A stretch of DNA of 64,000 bases from Hippophae tibetana. Taxonomy: Eukaryota > Streptophyta > Magnoliopsida > Rosales > Elaeagnaceae. Positions 37,230 through 46,838 of this stretch are shown in pieces. The stretch lies in contig CM072802.1 in NCBI GenBank assembly GCA_037013495.1, positions 44,492,501 to 44,556,500 of the forward strand, written 5' to 3'. Under the pieces are notes generated by a model. It was not told where the DNA came from, did no database searches, and saw nothing but the letters and a program-made list of their open reading frames with translations. Positions within the stretch are counted from its first letter, which is position 1; every line of letters starts with the position of its first letter. A program made the position numbers and the translations under genes.

Positions 37230-38039
37230 AGGAATAGCGTTTTTAAATTATTTATCAAAATTTTAAAAACATTTTTGTGCTGTAAATAATTGTGATATTT
37301 TAATAATAATCAAATTTCAAAATTCATAATAAATAAAAAAATAAATAAAAAAATAAAAAAATAAAAAATAAAAAAATAAAAAATAAATAAAAAAATAATT
37401 TTTTTAATTGTAAAATAATTTAGAAATTTGAAATTTGAAGTAAAAAATTTTACCGTTCATGAATAGTAAAAAAAAAAAAAAATTCAAAATTCAAAAAATT
37501 TTAAGTTAATAAGAAATAATATAGCGTGAATAGTAAAATAAAATTACCATTCATAAAAAAAAAAAAAAAAACTTCAAAAACTTAAATTTCAAAAAAAATT
37601 TAAGTTAATAAGACATTATATAGCGTGAATAGTAAAATAAAATTACCGTTCATGAATAAAAAAAAACATTACTTGAATTTATACCTAATTAACTAAATAA
37701 CATGAAAAGTAAAAATCTAAGGGAGTTCTGTCTAGGAGACTAGTTCTTGAAAGCCTTTGTGCCACTAGTCTTTCCTGGGAACGTTGCTCTGGCTAGGAGA
37801 ATGGTATTTAAGGAGCCGTTTGCACCACCATTCTTTCCTGGGAGTACTCTTGGTTAATACTAATTATGTTACAAAAAAAAATTAAAAAAAAAATTAAAAA
37901 AAAAATGATAAAAAAAAAAAATTCTTCTTTTTAGGGTTTAACTAGTTTTGTTTAGTGCTTTGTATTAAATAACATGTAAATTTTCTCTAAATTTTTTATT
38001 TTGTTGACAGGAGTTTTAAATTTACATTTACAATAGTCT
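37230..38039 (+). other. Athila leader
   Basis: A-rich low-complexity stretch (37300-37700), then two tandem stem-loops (37734-37839), then poly-A tracts. It ends in TTGTTGACAG followed by GAGTTTTAAATTTACA, which looks like a 3' splice acceptor just upstream of the Gag1 ATG. No coding frame is present. Confidence 0.7.
37734..37839 (+). other. Tandem covarying stem-loops in Athila leader
   Basis: Stem-loop 1 (37734-37776): AGGA plus GACTAGT pair with ACTAGTC, a TT bulge, and TCCT, around a 19-nt loop. Stem-loop 2 (37795-37839): AGGA plus GAATGGT pair with ACCATTC, a TT bulge, and TCCT, around a 21-nt loop. They share architecture and a 61-bp spacing, and both positions that differ in the inner stem are compensated on the other side. 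The pair is kept in the deletion derivative at 28541-28647 (minus strand). A packaging or dimerisation role is inferred only from position. Confidence 0.7.
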
Positions 38040-39377
38040 ATGCGTGGTAGGAGATCCTTAGGAAACCCTCTTACACCATATGTAAATAATTTTCATAAAT
38101 TTAAACAAGTGTCAACAAAACTGGATTCTACCCATCAACCTGTTTTTGAGCCAAACATAGAACCAAGTCTTAATCCTTTGCTAGAACCAAAAGAAATGGA
38201 GGAAAACCAACATATTAGGGAAACCACGATGAAGGAGTTTGCAAGACCGGTAATAGGCACGGCAACTGCCGCTATCCAGTTGGGAGAGGCTGCTCGGAAT
38301 TATGACCTTAAAAATATTCATTTTTCTATGCTTCCTTCCTTTTATGGGCTACCTAATGAAGATTCTCTTTCCTTTATGAGAGATTTCTATGCTACGGTCC
38401 AAACATTCCCCCTCGGTATTCTAAACGAGGATCAACTTAGGATGAGATGTTTTCCCTACACTCTAAAGGATAAGGCCAAAGCTTGGTTGATGTCACTTCC
38501 CCCAGGTTCTCTGATGACATGGGGTAACATTTACAATAAATTCATGGGAAAATTCTATTCCCATCAAAAAACATCAGAGTTGAGAGGAAAGATTGCTACT
38601 TTCTCTCAGATGGATGGAGAACCATTCCATGAAGCTTGGGATAGGTTCAAGATGTTTCTCACTCAGTGTCCCCATCATAGCTTTCCCCTGCAGTTGCAGA
38701 ACCAATTCTTTTACGATGGACTTACACAACAATGTCAGTTCATTGTCGACAACGCTGCAGGAGGAGCAATAGGAGAAAAGACTGCCTCAGAGACGTATAA
38801 CCTCTTTGAGATGTTGGGTGCTAATTCCCAACAGAAAAGCTCCCGAGTGAGAAAAGCTGGAGTTCATGAAATCGACTCCAGTAATGAAGTTCAACAACAA
38901 CTTGTTCAACTGACTAAGCAAGTTGCCCTTCTCGCTACACAAACCAACACCAATAATGAACAATATGGTTTGTACAGCAACATGGGACATGGTACTGAAG
39001 CCTGTCCATATCAAGGAGAAACAACTGGACCTGAACAGGTCAATGTGTTGGGAGCGTATCAACAAAGACCAAGGTTTGACCCCAACTCAAATACCTATAA
39101 TCCTGGGTGGAGAAGTCATCCAAATTTCTCTTGGAGGCAAAACAACCCTCCTTTCACTCAAAGCTCAAACCAAGCAGGTCAGCAATTCCACCCACCTATT
39201 CCAAGAAGCATTCCCAATAAACCAACCTTGGAGGACAACTTGAATTCTTTTATTCAAGTCTGTAGGGATAATCAATCTAAAACCAATCAACGGTTGGACT
39301 CTGTGGAAGCTTCTATCAAAAAGGTGGAAGTTCAAGTTGAACAGTTAGTTGAACATTTGCAAAAAGGCAAAGACTAA
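38040..39377 (+). CDS. Athila Gag1: stand-alone Gag protein, 445 aa
   Basis: Uninterrupted frame from ATG at 38040 to TAA. Residues about 60-260 form the retrotransposon Gag core (LPSFYGLPNEDSLSFMRDFY, LRMRCFPYTLKDKAKAWL, FMGKFYSHQKTSELRGKIA, QNQFFYDGL). It is clearly homologous to the N-terminal part of the downstream Gag-Pol, at roughly two-thirds identity by eye. At the zinc-knuckle position Gag1 reads YGLYSNMGHGTEAC: the first two cysteines of the CCHC knuckle are tyrosines, while His and the last Cys remain. The C-terminal part is Gln/Asn-rich and ends in a predicted coiled coil (VEASIKKVEVQVEQLVEHL). It would form capsid-like particles; its separate frame could supply excess Gag relative to Pol. 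Confidence 0.88.
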   Translation: MRGRRSLGNPLTPYVNNFHKFKQVSTKLDSTHQPVFEPNIEPSLNPLLEPKEMEENQHIRETTMKEFARPVIGTATAAIQLGEAARNYDLKNIHFSMLPSFYGLPNEDSLSFMRDFYATVQTFPLGILNEDQLRMRCFPYTLKDKAKAWLMSLPPGSLMTWGNIYNKFMGKFYSHQKTSELRGKIATFSQMDGEPFHEAWDRFKMFLTQCPHHSFPLQLQNQFFYDGLTQQCQFIVDNAAGGAIGEKTASETYNLFEMLGANSQQKSSRVRKAGVHEIDSSNEVQQQLVQLTKQVALLATQTNTNNEQYGLYSNMGHGTEACPYQGETTGPEQVNVLGAYQQRPRFDPNSNTYNPGWRSHPNFSWRQNNPPFTQSSNQAGQQFHPPIPRSIPNKPTLEDNLNSFIQVCRDNQSKTNQRLDSVEASIKKVEVQVEQLVEHLQKGKD

Positions 39378-39725
39378 TTTGATACTTAAATGAATTCAAT
39401 GAAGATGAGACATTGAGTTTTTAATTCTGCAATCTCCAAGCAACGTCTTACTAGAAGACGATAAATTTTAGTCCTGTATGGGAGGTCACCCATTATTGTA
39501 TTTTCCTTTGTTTTAGTTTGCGTGTAATAAAAATTCAGATGAAATAAAATTCGTTTGTTTCAAACATTCTGTCCATTAGTTTAAAAAAAAAAAAAAAAAA
39601 ATTTAGGTTCCTTGCACTTTTTGCATTTACGTTTTATCAAGTTATAAATATTTTTTAGAGATATCTACTAAGAGCAAATTGTTGATACACAATAGGAGGA
39701 GGATCATTTTCAACTACAAACAACC
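39378..39725 (+). other. Spacer between Gag1 and Gag-Pol
   Basis: 348 bp of non-coding DNA. It contains the two-hairpin module (39444-39493), a poly-A run at about 39583, and the Gag-Pol ATG context AACAACCATGGGA. No splice acceptor was picked with confidence. How the second frame is translated (splicing, reinitiation or internal entry) is unknown. Confidence 0.6.
39444..39495 (+). other. Two-hairpin module, copy after Gag1
   Basis: Hairpin A: CGTCTT (39444-39449), loop ACTAG, AAGACG. Hairpin B: ATGGG (39478-39482), loop AGGTCA, CCCAT. It matches the module after Pol at 44911-44958 and the one in the deletion derivative at 28127-28170. Confidence 0.7.
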
Positions 39726-42700
39726 ATGGGAGATGCTGAAGATAGGCGGAAAAAGATGAAAGAATATACAATGCCAATCATTGGCAATGTAACTTCCGGT
39801 ATCCAATTACAAGAGGCTGCAAGGAGTTATGAATTGAAAAAGATTCATTATTCTTTGTTGCCTTCCTTTTACGGTATCCCTAATGAAGACCCTTTAAATT
39901 TCATTCGAGAATTCTATGCTATTGTCCAAACCTTTCCACTACATGCAATTAATGAAGATCAACTTAGGATGAGGTGTTTTCCTTACACTCTCAAAGATAA
40001 AGCTTGGTCATGGTTCATTACTCTACAGTCAGGTTCGCTTAAAACTTGGGAGGCAGTCTATGAAATTTTTATGGGTAGGTTCTATTCCCATCAAAAGACT
40101 GTTGATCTAAGAAAAAAGATAGCAACATTTTCTCAAATGTATGAAGAGCCCTTTCATGAAGCTTGGGAACGATTCAAACTCCTTTTCATTCAATGTCAAA
40201 ATCATAGCTTTCCATTACAGCTACAAAACCAATTCTTTTACGATGGATTGACACTACAGAGTCAATACATGGTTGATAATGCTGCTGGAGGTGCTGTACG
40301 AGAAAAGACCGCAGAGGAAACCTATAATCTCTATGAGCTATTGGGTTCTAATTCCCAACAAAGAGGTGGTAGAAGGAAAGCAAAGGTCAATGAAGTCGGC
40401 TCTGATAATGAGATAACCTTGCAACTTGCTGAATTGACTAAACAAGTGAAATTCCTCACTTCCCACCAAATTTCAAATCAAGAGGTATGTGAAGTGTGTT
40501 GTTCAATTGGGCATGGTACTCATAATTGTTCAAATACTTGTGATTCTAGTGTCGATGCCATAGAGGAAGTCCAATCTTTTCAAAGGTATCATCCAAACAC
40601 CTATAATCACCCAGCCTACACCCAATATCCAACACTAAGGTCGGATAACAACCACCCTTACCCACCAAGCCAATCTTTTAAACCAACCTTAGAAGATAGC
40701 TTGAATGCTTTTATTCAAGTTAGTCGTGACAACCAATTGATGACTAATCAAAGGTTGAACACCATGGAGGCTTCGGTTAAAAGAATTGAATCTAAAGTTG
40801 GGCAACTGGCTGAACAAATGCAAAAGAAAGAACCAGGAAAGTTGCCCAGTCAACCAGAACAAGCAAAGGATGTTAGAACCCTTCGAAGTGGTAAGGTAGT
40901 CAATACCAGTTTACCTGAAATCTCTAACAATCTACCTTGTAGTTCAGGTAACAAAGAAGGCGATACTCTAATCTCGCAAAAAGGAGAAACAAGTGTTAAA
41001 CTTAACAAGCCTTCTGAAAAACTCATTGGGGGGTCATCTGACACCCCCAAAATTCAAAAGACAACAGAACCACACCAGATACAAGTACCTTTTCCCCACC
41101 GGTTAAAAGAGTCCAAACAAGATAAGCAATTCAATGATCTTTTTAATATGCTCTCTAAAGTGAATATCAATTTACCATTGTTAGAAGTGATCATGAATGT
41201 GCCCTCATATGCCAAGTTTTTCAAAGAGTTGAACACTAAGAAAAGGAGGTATGAACTGAATGAACGAGTAGTAGTATCAGAAATTTCTAGCGCTGTACTT
41301 CAGCACAAACTACCCCCTAAGTTGAAAGACCCTGGAAGTTTTATTATAAACATAACTATGGGGGATAGGAAGGTTGCTAAAGCAATGCTTGATTTAGGTG
41401 CTAGTATAAATTTGATGCCCTACTCTATATTCTTACAACTCAATCTAGGGGATTTAAAACCCACAACTATGTCCCTTCAACTTGCAGATAGATCTCTTAA
41501 ATATCCAGAGGGAATAGTTGAGGATGTTTTGGTACAAGTAGACAAACTGATAATACCTGTTGACTTTGTGGTTCTGGATATGCAAGAAAATCCAGCATTG
41601 GACAGAGAGCACACAATATTGCTTGGTAGACCATTTATGGCAACTACTAAAACTATTATTGATGTCCAAGATGGAAATTTGACAATGACAGTCTTAGGAG
41701 AGACTGTTCATTTTAAAGTTTTTGATTCTTCACCGTTCCCTTCTATTTCTGCCATTGATGAAATATTCGATGTTGATCCTTTGGATAATCTTGTCCAAAA
41801 CACCTTTTTCCGAACCAGAATAGAGAACAAGCTTGAAACCGTTCTTACACTTGAAAAGGTTGAAGAAGATTTAGATGAGGAAATTAATGGGTACCTTAAA
41901 CAACTAGACAATAATGAAGTGATGACAAAATCTAGTACACTTTTAAATCTACCCAGTTCTTCATCTATTAAAGAGGCCAATCCACCTGAACTTGAACTCA
42001 AAGACTTACCTGAGCACTTAAAATATGTGTTTTTGGGAGAAGGGGAAACTTATCCAGTGATAATTTCTTCAACCTTGACCAAACCACAAGAAAAGGAACT
42101 CATCAAAGTGCTTAAACAGTTTAAGAAATCTATAGGTTGGAGTATAGGGGATATAAGAGGCATTAGTCCAACAATGTGTATGCACAAGATCAACTTGGAG
42201 GACGGTGCTAAACCTGTACGAGAGGCCCAAAGAAGACTAAACCCAAACATGCAAGAGGTAGTTAAGAAGGAAATTCTTAAATTATTAGAAGAAGGGATTA
42301 TCTATCCTATTGCGGATAGTAAGTGGGTTAGTCCAGTGCATGTGGTACCAAAGAAATCTGGGATAACAGTTGTTAAGAATGACAAAAGTGAATTAGTGCC
42401 CACTAGAATAATCACTGGATGGAGAATGTGTATAGATTTTAGGAAACTAAATTTATATACGAAAAAGGATCACTTTCCTCTTCCATTCATTGATCAAATG
42501 TTGGAAAGATTAGCTGGGCACGAATTTTACTGTTTTTTGGATGGACTGTCTGGATATTATCAAGTACCCATAGCACCAGAAGATCAGGAAAAGACCACAT
42601 TTACATGTCCTTTTGGGACATTTGCTTTTCGCAGAATGCCATTTGGGTTATGCAATGCCCCTGCCACGTTCCAGAGATGCATGATATCCATTTTCTCGGA

Positions 42701-43433
42701 CATGGTGGAAAAATTCATTGAGATTTTCATGGACGATTTCTCTGTCTTTGGGAACTCATTTGATGATTGCTTACATAAATTGACTTTGGTTTTAGAAAGA
42801 TGCATTGAATGCAATCTAACCCTTAGTTGGGAGAAAAGTCATTTTATGGTTCAACAAGGGATAGTTTTAGGACATATAATTTCAAACAAGGGTATTGAAG
42901 TTGATAAGGCAAAAGTTGAATTGATATCCAAACTACCTCCCCCTACATCTGTGAAGGGGATAAGAAGCTTCTTGGGACATGCAGGATTCTACAGACGATT
43001 TATTAAAGATTTCTCTAAAATAAGTCGTCCATTATGTAACTTGCTATCCAAAGATGCTGATTTTGATTTCAACAATGACTGCCTTACTTCCTTTAATACC
43101 TTGAAAGATAAACTCACATCTACCCCTGTTATAATGGCACCAAACTGGTCTTTACCCTTTGAAATAATGTGTGACGCTTCTGATTATGCAATAGGAGCAG
43201 TCCTGGGACAAAGAGTGGATAAGCGTTTACATGTCATCTACTATGCTAGCAAAACACTCAATGATGCCCAGATGAATTACACCACCACTGAAAAGGAATT
43301 CTTGGCTATAGTATTCTCTTTAGACAAATTTCAGTCTTATTTAGTAGGATCTAAAGTGATTGTGCATTCTGATCATGCTGCTTTAAGATACCTATTAAGT
43401 AAACCAAATGCCAAGCCAAGATTAATCAGGTGA
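39726..43433 (+). CDS. Athila Gag-Pol, first part: Gag2, protease, RT, RNase H
   Basis: 1,235 residues to a TGA at 43431. Gag2 (about 1-385) has the Gag core and an intact CCHC knuckle CEVCCSIGHGTHNC (residues 255-268). The protease site DLGAS is at residue 556, as in Athila. The RT has WRMCIDFRKLN, YCFLDGLSGYYQV and the catalytic FMDD (1001-1004). The RNase H has CDASDYAIGAVLG, TEKEFLA and SDHAALRYLL. The TGA lies right after KPRLIR, and the same frame continues without another stop through integrase to 44897, so it is a single nonsense change late in RNase H. The start ATG lies in a good context and is the first of the frame. Confidence 0.92.
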   Translation: MGDAEDRRKKMKEYTMPIIGNVTSGIQLQEAARSYELKKIHYSLLPSFYGIPNEDPLNFIREFYAIVQTFPLHAINEDQLRMRCFPYTLKDKAWSWFITLQSGSLKTWEAVYEIFMGRFYSHQKTVDLRKKIATFSQMYEEPFHEAWERFKLLFIQCQNHSFPLQLQNQFFYDGLTLQSQYMVDNAAGGAVREKTAEETYNLYELLGSNSQQRGGRRKAKVNEVGSDNEITLQLAELTKQVKFLTSHQISNQEVCEVCCSIGHGTHNCSNTCDSSVDAIEEVQSFQRYHPNTYNHPAYTQYPTLRSDNNHPYPPSQSFKPTLEDSLNAFIQVSRDNQLMTNQRLNTMEASVKRIESKVGQLAEQMQKKEPGKLPSQPEQAKDVRTLRSGKVVNTSLPEISNNLPCSSGNKEGDTLISQKGETSVKLNKPSEKLIGGSSDTPKIQKTTEPHQIQVPFPHRLKESKQDKQFNDLFNMLSKVNINLPLLEVIMNVPSYAKFFKELNTKKRRYELNERVVVSEISSAVLQHKLPPKLKDPGSFIINITMGDRKVAKAMLDLGASINLMPYSIFLQLNLGDLKPTTMSLQLADRSLKYPEGIVEDVLVQVDKLIIPVDFVVLDMQENPALDREHTILLGRPFMATTKTIIDVQDGNLTMTVLGETVHFKVFDSSPFPSISAIDEIFDVDPLDNLVQNTFFRTRIENKLETVLTLEKVEEDLDEEINGYLKQLDNNEVMTKSSTLLNLPSSSSIKEANPPELELKDLPEHLKYVFLGEGETYPVIISSTLTKPQEKELIKVLKQFKKSIGWSIGDIRGISPTMCMHKINLEDGAKPVREAQRRLNPNMQEVVKKEILKLLEEGIIYPIADSKWVSPVHVVPKKSGITVVKNDKSELVPTRIITGWRMCIDFRKLNLYTKKDHFPLPFIDQMLERLAGHEFYCFLDGLSGYYQVPIAPEDQEKTTFTCPFGTFAFRRMPFGLCNAPATFQRCMISIFSDMVEKFIEIFMDDFSVFGNSFDDCLHKLTLVLERCIECNLTLSWEKSHFMVQQGIVLGHIISNKGIEVDKAKVELISKLPPPTSVKGIRSFLGHAGFYRRFIKDFSKISRPLCNLLSKDADFDFNNDCLTSFNTLKDKLTSTPVIMAPNWSLPFEIMCDASDYAIGAVLGQRVDKRLHVIYYASKTLNDAQMNYTTTEKEFLAIVFSLDKFQSYLVGSKVIVHSDHAALRYLLSKPNAKPRLIR

Positions 43434-44897
43434 GTCTTACTCTTACAAGAATTTGACCTAGAAATCAAGGATAAGAAAGGCAGTGAAAACTTAGTAGCTG
43501 ACCATTTGTCTAGGTTGATTTCTGACTTTAATTCTCTTAAAGATGAGAGTAATGATGATATAGTTGAAACCTTTCCTGATGAACAGTTATTTTTCATAGG
43601 TCCGAACCCATGGTACGCTGATATTGTAAATTATCTTGCCACTGGTGTTTTGCGACCTAACACTTCATATCAGGAGAAGAAAAGGTTTTTTAAAACTATT
43701 AAGGACTATTTCTGGGATGACCCTTATTTATACAAGATTGGTCAAGATCAAGTCATCCGGAGATGTGTACCTGAAGAAGAACATAAGAGCATTCTGACTT
43801 TTTGTCATGAACTTCATTGTGGGGGTCATTTTGGAGGAGAAAAGACAGCCCGTAAGATATTACAGTCTGGATTCTTTTGGCCCACTCTTTTTAAAGATGC
43901 TCATATGTTTTGTGCACAATGTGATAGATGTCAAAGAACAGGAAACATAAGCAAAAGAGATGAAATGCCTTTGACATCTAATTTAGTTGTTGAACTCTTT
44001 GACGTATGGGGGATTGACTTTATGGGTCCTTTTCCCCCATCTAATAGTTTTCAATACATTTTGGTTGCTGTGGATTATGTGTCCAAGTGGGTAGAAGCTA
44101 TACCCACCAAAACCAATGATGCTAATGTTGTTGTGAAATTCTTGAAAGATTTCATATTCAGTAGGTTCGGAACGCCTAGAGCTATAATAAGTGATGGAGG
44201 TAGCCATTTTTGTAACAAACTCTTTGATGGAGTACTAAACAAGTACAACATCACACATAAGGTAGCTACTCCATATCATCCTCAAACTTCCGGTTTAGTG
44301 GAAGTAAGTAATAGGCAAATTAAGGGAATACTGGAACGCACTGTGCGTCCCTCAAGGAAGGATTGGGCATTTAAGTTAAATGATGCCTTATGGGCATACC
44401 GCACCGCTTACAAAACACCTATTGGGATGAGCCCTTACCGGTTAATCTTTGGGAAAGCGTGCCACCTTCCAGTTGAACTTGAACACAAGGCTTATTGGGC
44501 AATTAAAGAGCTAAACATGGATTTAGATAAAGCAGGTGAAAAACGAGTACTCCAGCTTCATGAGTTGGAAGAAATTAGGAATGAAGCCTATGAGAATGCC
44601 AAATTATACAAGGAGCGTACTAAGCGCTATCATGACAAGAGGCTAGTTCCTAAAACTTTTCACCCTGAAATGAAAGTTCTTTTATTTAACTCTCGTTTGA
44701 GATTGTTTCCAGGAAAGCTGAGATCAAGATGGGATGGACCATTCAAAATAGTTCAGGTATCTGAACATGGAGTGGTAGAACTATTGGACTCCAAGACACA
44801 AAAAACGTTCAAAGTTAATGGCCATCGTGTCAAGCCTTATGTAGAAGAACCAAACAACATTGCTGAAATGGATTGCATTTGGCTGAGTAACCCTTAG
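43434..44897 (+). CDS. Athila Pol, second part: integrase
   Basis: In-frame continuation after the TGA (first Met at 43506). It first completes the RNase H-integrase connection ([19 protein letters not shown]), then the integrase HHCC zinc region ([26 protein letters not shown]). The DDE core is complete: Asp in WGIDFMGPF, Asp in IISDGGSHF, Glu in [10 protein letters not shown]. The C-terminal region ([20 protein letters not shown]) is typical of Athila. No chromodomain is seen. Without readthrough of the upstream TGA, integrase would not be made as part of the polyprotein. Confidence 0.9.
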   Translation, partial: VLLLQEFDLEIKDKKGSENLVADHLSRLISDFNSLKDESNDDIVETFPDEQLFFIGPNPWYADIVNYLATGVLRPNTSYQEKKRFFKTIKDYFWDDPYLYKIGQDQVIRRCVPEEEHKSILTFCHELHCGGHFGGEKTARKILQSGFFWPTLFKDAHMFCAQCDRCQRTGNISKRDEMPLTSNLVVELFDVWGIDFMGPFPPSNSFQYILVAVDYVSKWVEAIPTKTNDANVVVKFLKDFIFSRFGTPRAIISDGGSHFCNKLFDGVLNKYNITHKVATPYHPQTSGLVEVSNRQIKGILERTVRPSRKDWAFKLNDALWAYRTAYKTPIGMSPYRLIFGKACHLPVELEHKAYWAIKELNMDLDKAGEKRVLQLHELEEIRNEAYENAKLYKERTKRYHDKRLVPKTFHPEMKVLLFNSRLRLFPGKLRSRWDGPFKIVQVSEHGVVELLDSKTQKTFKVNGHRVKPYVEEPNNIAEMDCIWLSNP

Positions 44898-44910
44898 CAC
44901 CAAAAAGATA

Positions 44911-44958
44911 CGTCTTGCTAAGACGTTAAACTAAGCGCTGGATGGGAGGCAACCCATC
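44911..44958 (+). other. Two-hairpin module, copy after Pol
   Basis: Hairpin A: CGTCTT, loop GCT, AAGACG (44911-44925). Then TTAAACTAAGCGCTG, then hairpin B: GATGGG, loop AGGCAA, CCCATC (44941-44958), both stems perfect. It lies 14 nt past the Pol stop. Confidence 0.72.
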
Positions 44959-45203
44959 ATTTTAGGTAATTTTCTGTTATTTATTTTATTTACTTAATTT
45001 GATTGTTCATTTTAGTTTAATAATTTTTAAATTGTTAAAACTAAAAATATTTGTTGAGATGTTAGAAGTTTACAGCGATCTGTCTGTATACACTTTAATA
45101 ATGAATATGATGGATGCACCTGCATTTCTCCATTACTACTTACACATTCTCAGGAAATAGGTAATCTTTCTTCTCTTTTCTCTTTATCTTTAATTTACAG
45201 TTG

Positions 45204-45242
45204 TTACATTGAGGACAATGTAAGTTCTAGGTTGGGGGTGGT
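45204..45242 (+). other. Perfect 8-bp hairpin followed by G-rich tract
   Basis: TTACATTG, loop AGGA, CAATGTAA (45204-45223), followed by GTTCTAGGTTGGGGGTGG. The equivalent in the derivative (minus strand, near 27850-27890) keeps the G tract but has lost the stem. A second polypurine tract or an RNA signal are both possible. Confidence 0.55.
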
Positions 45243-46800
45243 GAAAAGTTACCATGCTTAATTAAAAAAAAAAAAAAGATTTAACAATTTAAAAATTAAA
45301 AAAAAAAAAAAAAAAAATTTTCTCACAAAAATTTATCATTTCTTTAAATCAAATTTAAGTAAATAATTAAGTCTTTTGTACTGTTAGATTAATTTTTGAA
45401 AACATATCATGAAATATTTTGTAATTATTTTTGATAATTAGTTAGTTTTTGTCATAACTAGTATTTCTTGATAAAATGTGGAAATTATATTAAACCCAAA
45501 ATCGGTGTTTATGAATTTTTTTTTAGTGGAGACTACCCTTGTGAGATATAATTTGAGCCTAAATTCTTTTATTTAGAGTGAAATATATTTTTTCTACTCC
45601 AAACACATTTCTTATTTATTCAAATTTTTAGATGATCTCTATAGGTATTAGCATTGAATGTATGAATTTTTTCTCATCTTAATAGAGTATCATATATTTT
45701 TTTTATTATTTTTGTTTAGATTAAATGATTTGAGTAGAAATTGATAGTATATGCTTATATCTCATTTATGCATGACTGCTACAAAAACAAAAAGACATAT
45801 CTGGGGTTACCTAAACCAAGATCAAACAGAAAAGCCACAAAATTAACCACTCACCAAAATCCAAAAAAATGTACAATCTGTACATGGGTTGACTCTCTAA
45901 AAAAATACATATATTGAAAAAAAAAAAATATCTTCAGAAAAAAAATAGAGAGATAAAAAAATTATAGTATCATCTACATACTATGACCCACATTGCCTAC
46001 AAAGTTGTGAGTAAAGGCTAATTACAAAAGAAATATATAGGAAGTAATTCCCTAAAAAGTCATTGCAATTTCTTCATTTGTAAAAAGCATATATCTTGAA
46101 ATTCTTTCTTAATGAGTTTGATTTATGCATTAAAATAATTTTTATATATGATATCTTTATAATTTATACATTCGATTCCTTTCATGAGATCAATGTTAAA
46201 ATAACACTTTGAGCCTTTATTCTTTATACATATGCGAACCTATTAGTTCATTTCTATACATCAACTCTTTCGCATATAAATTAGTATGAGTGTTTGAACC
46301 CATAGGATTCAGTGCTTTGAGAGTATTGACTTGTGAGGAATAGAGTCGAAGCGAATTCTGATTCATGACACTGAAATTGGGTAAAATTAAATTGATACAT
46401 TTTTGAAATGAAATATGAAAATGATTTTCGACTAATTATTATAATAAAATCATGATTGTTTAAAGAGATTAAAATAACTTATGCTTGAGATTTTAATTAT
46501 GATCTTAAAGGAGATTAAAAAGTATGAGATATTTTTGTGATATGTTGTTTTCTTTTATTCTTAAATTAATTATTGATTGTGTTGTAATTGTAGTTTTTGA
46601 TTTGATTGTTTTTATAGTTTCTTTTGATTTTTACAATTAGTTCAATGTTTGTGGGTATCATTACTGAAAACCCTCACGAGACTCAAACTCGTCCACTAGG
46701 GCAACCTAGGGGTTTAACGGCTTGTTGCATAGGCTAAATCCAACCGTTTCAATCCACGAAAGTGATTTAGGATAGTTTAATTTTTAGTTTTTATCGCTTC

Positions 46801-46838
46801 TCTTGCTAAGGGACTAGCAAGAAGCTGGTTGGGGGTTG
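46801..46838 (+). other. Hairpin and polypurine tract before the 3' LTR
   Basis: TCTTGCTA, loop AGGGAC, TAGCAAGA (46801-46822), then AGCTGGTTGGGGGTTG abutting the LTR start at 46839. The G-rich stretch is the likely plus-strand primer. The whole arrangement is repeated in the inverted derivative at 26173-26210. Confidence 0.65.

Larger units (their letters stand above)
44898..46838 (+). other. Athila post-pol non-coding region
   Basis: 1.9 kb with no convincing open frame, where many Athila elements carry an env-like gene. It holds the second two-hairpin module (44911-44958), an 8-bp perfect hairpin next to a G-rich tract (45204-45242), long A/T runs, and a hairpin (46801-46822) adjoining the polypurine tract. 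The reverse-complement counterpart is at 26173-28130. Confidence 0.75.

Noticed and set aside
37047..37289. 80-residue frame at the LTR end (and the copy at 48879-49124)
   Set aside because: It lies in conserved non-coding U5 sequence and runs into the primer binding site; an LTR feature, not a gene.
44898..46838. An env-like gene after Athila pol
   Set aside because: Only short, AT-rich frames occur; no signal peptide or membrane-protein-like frame was found.
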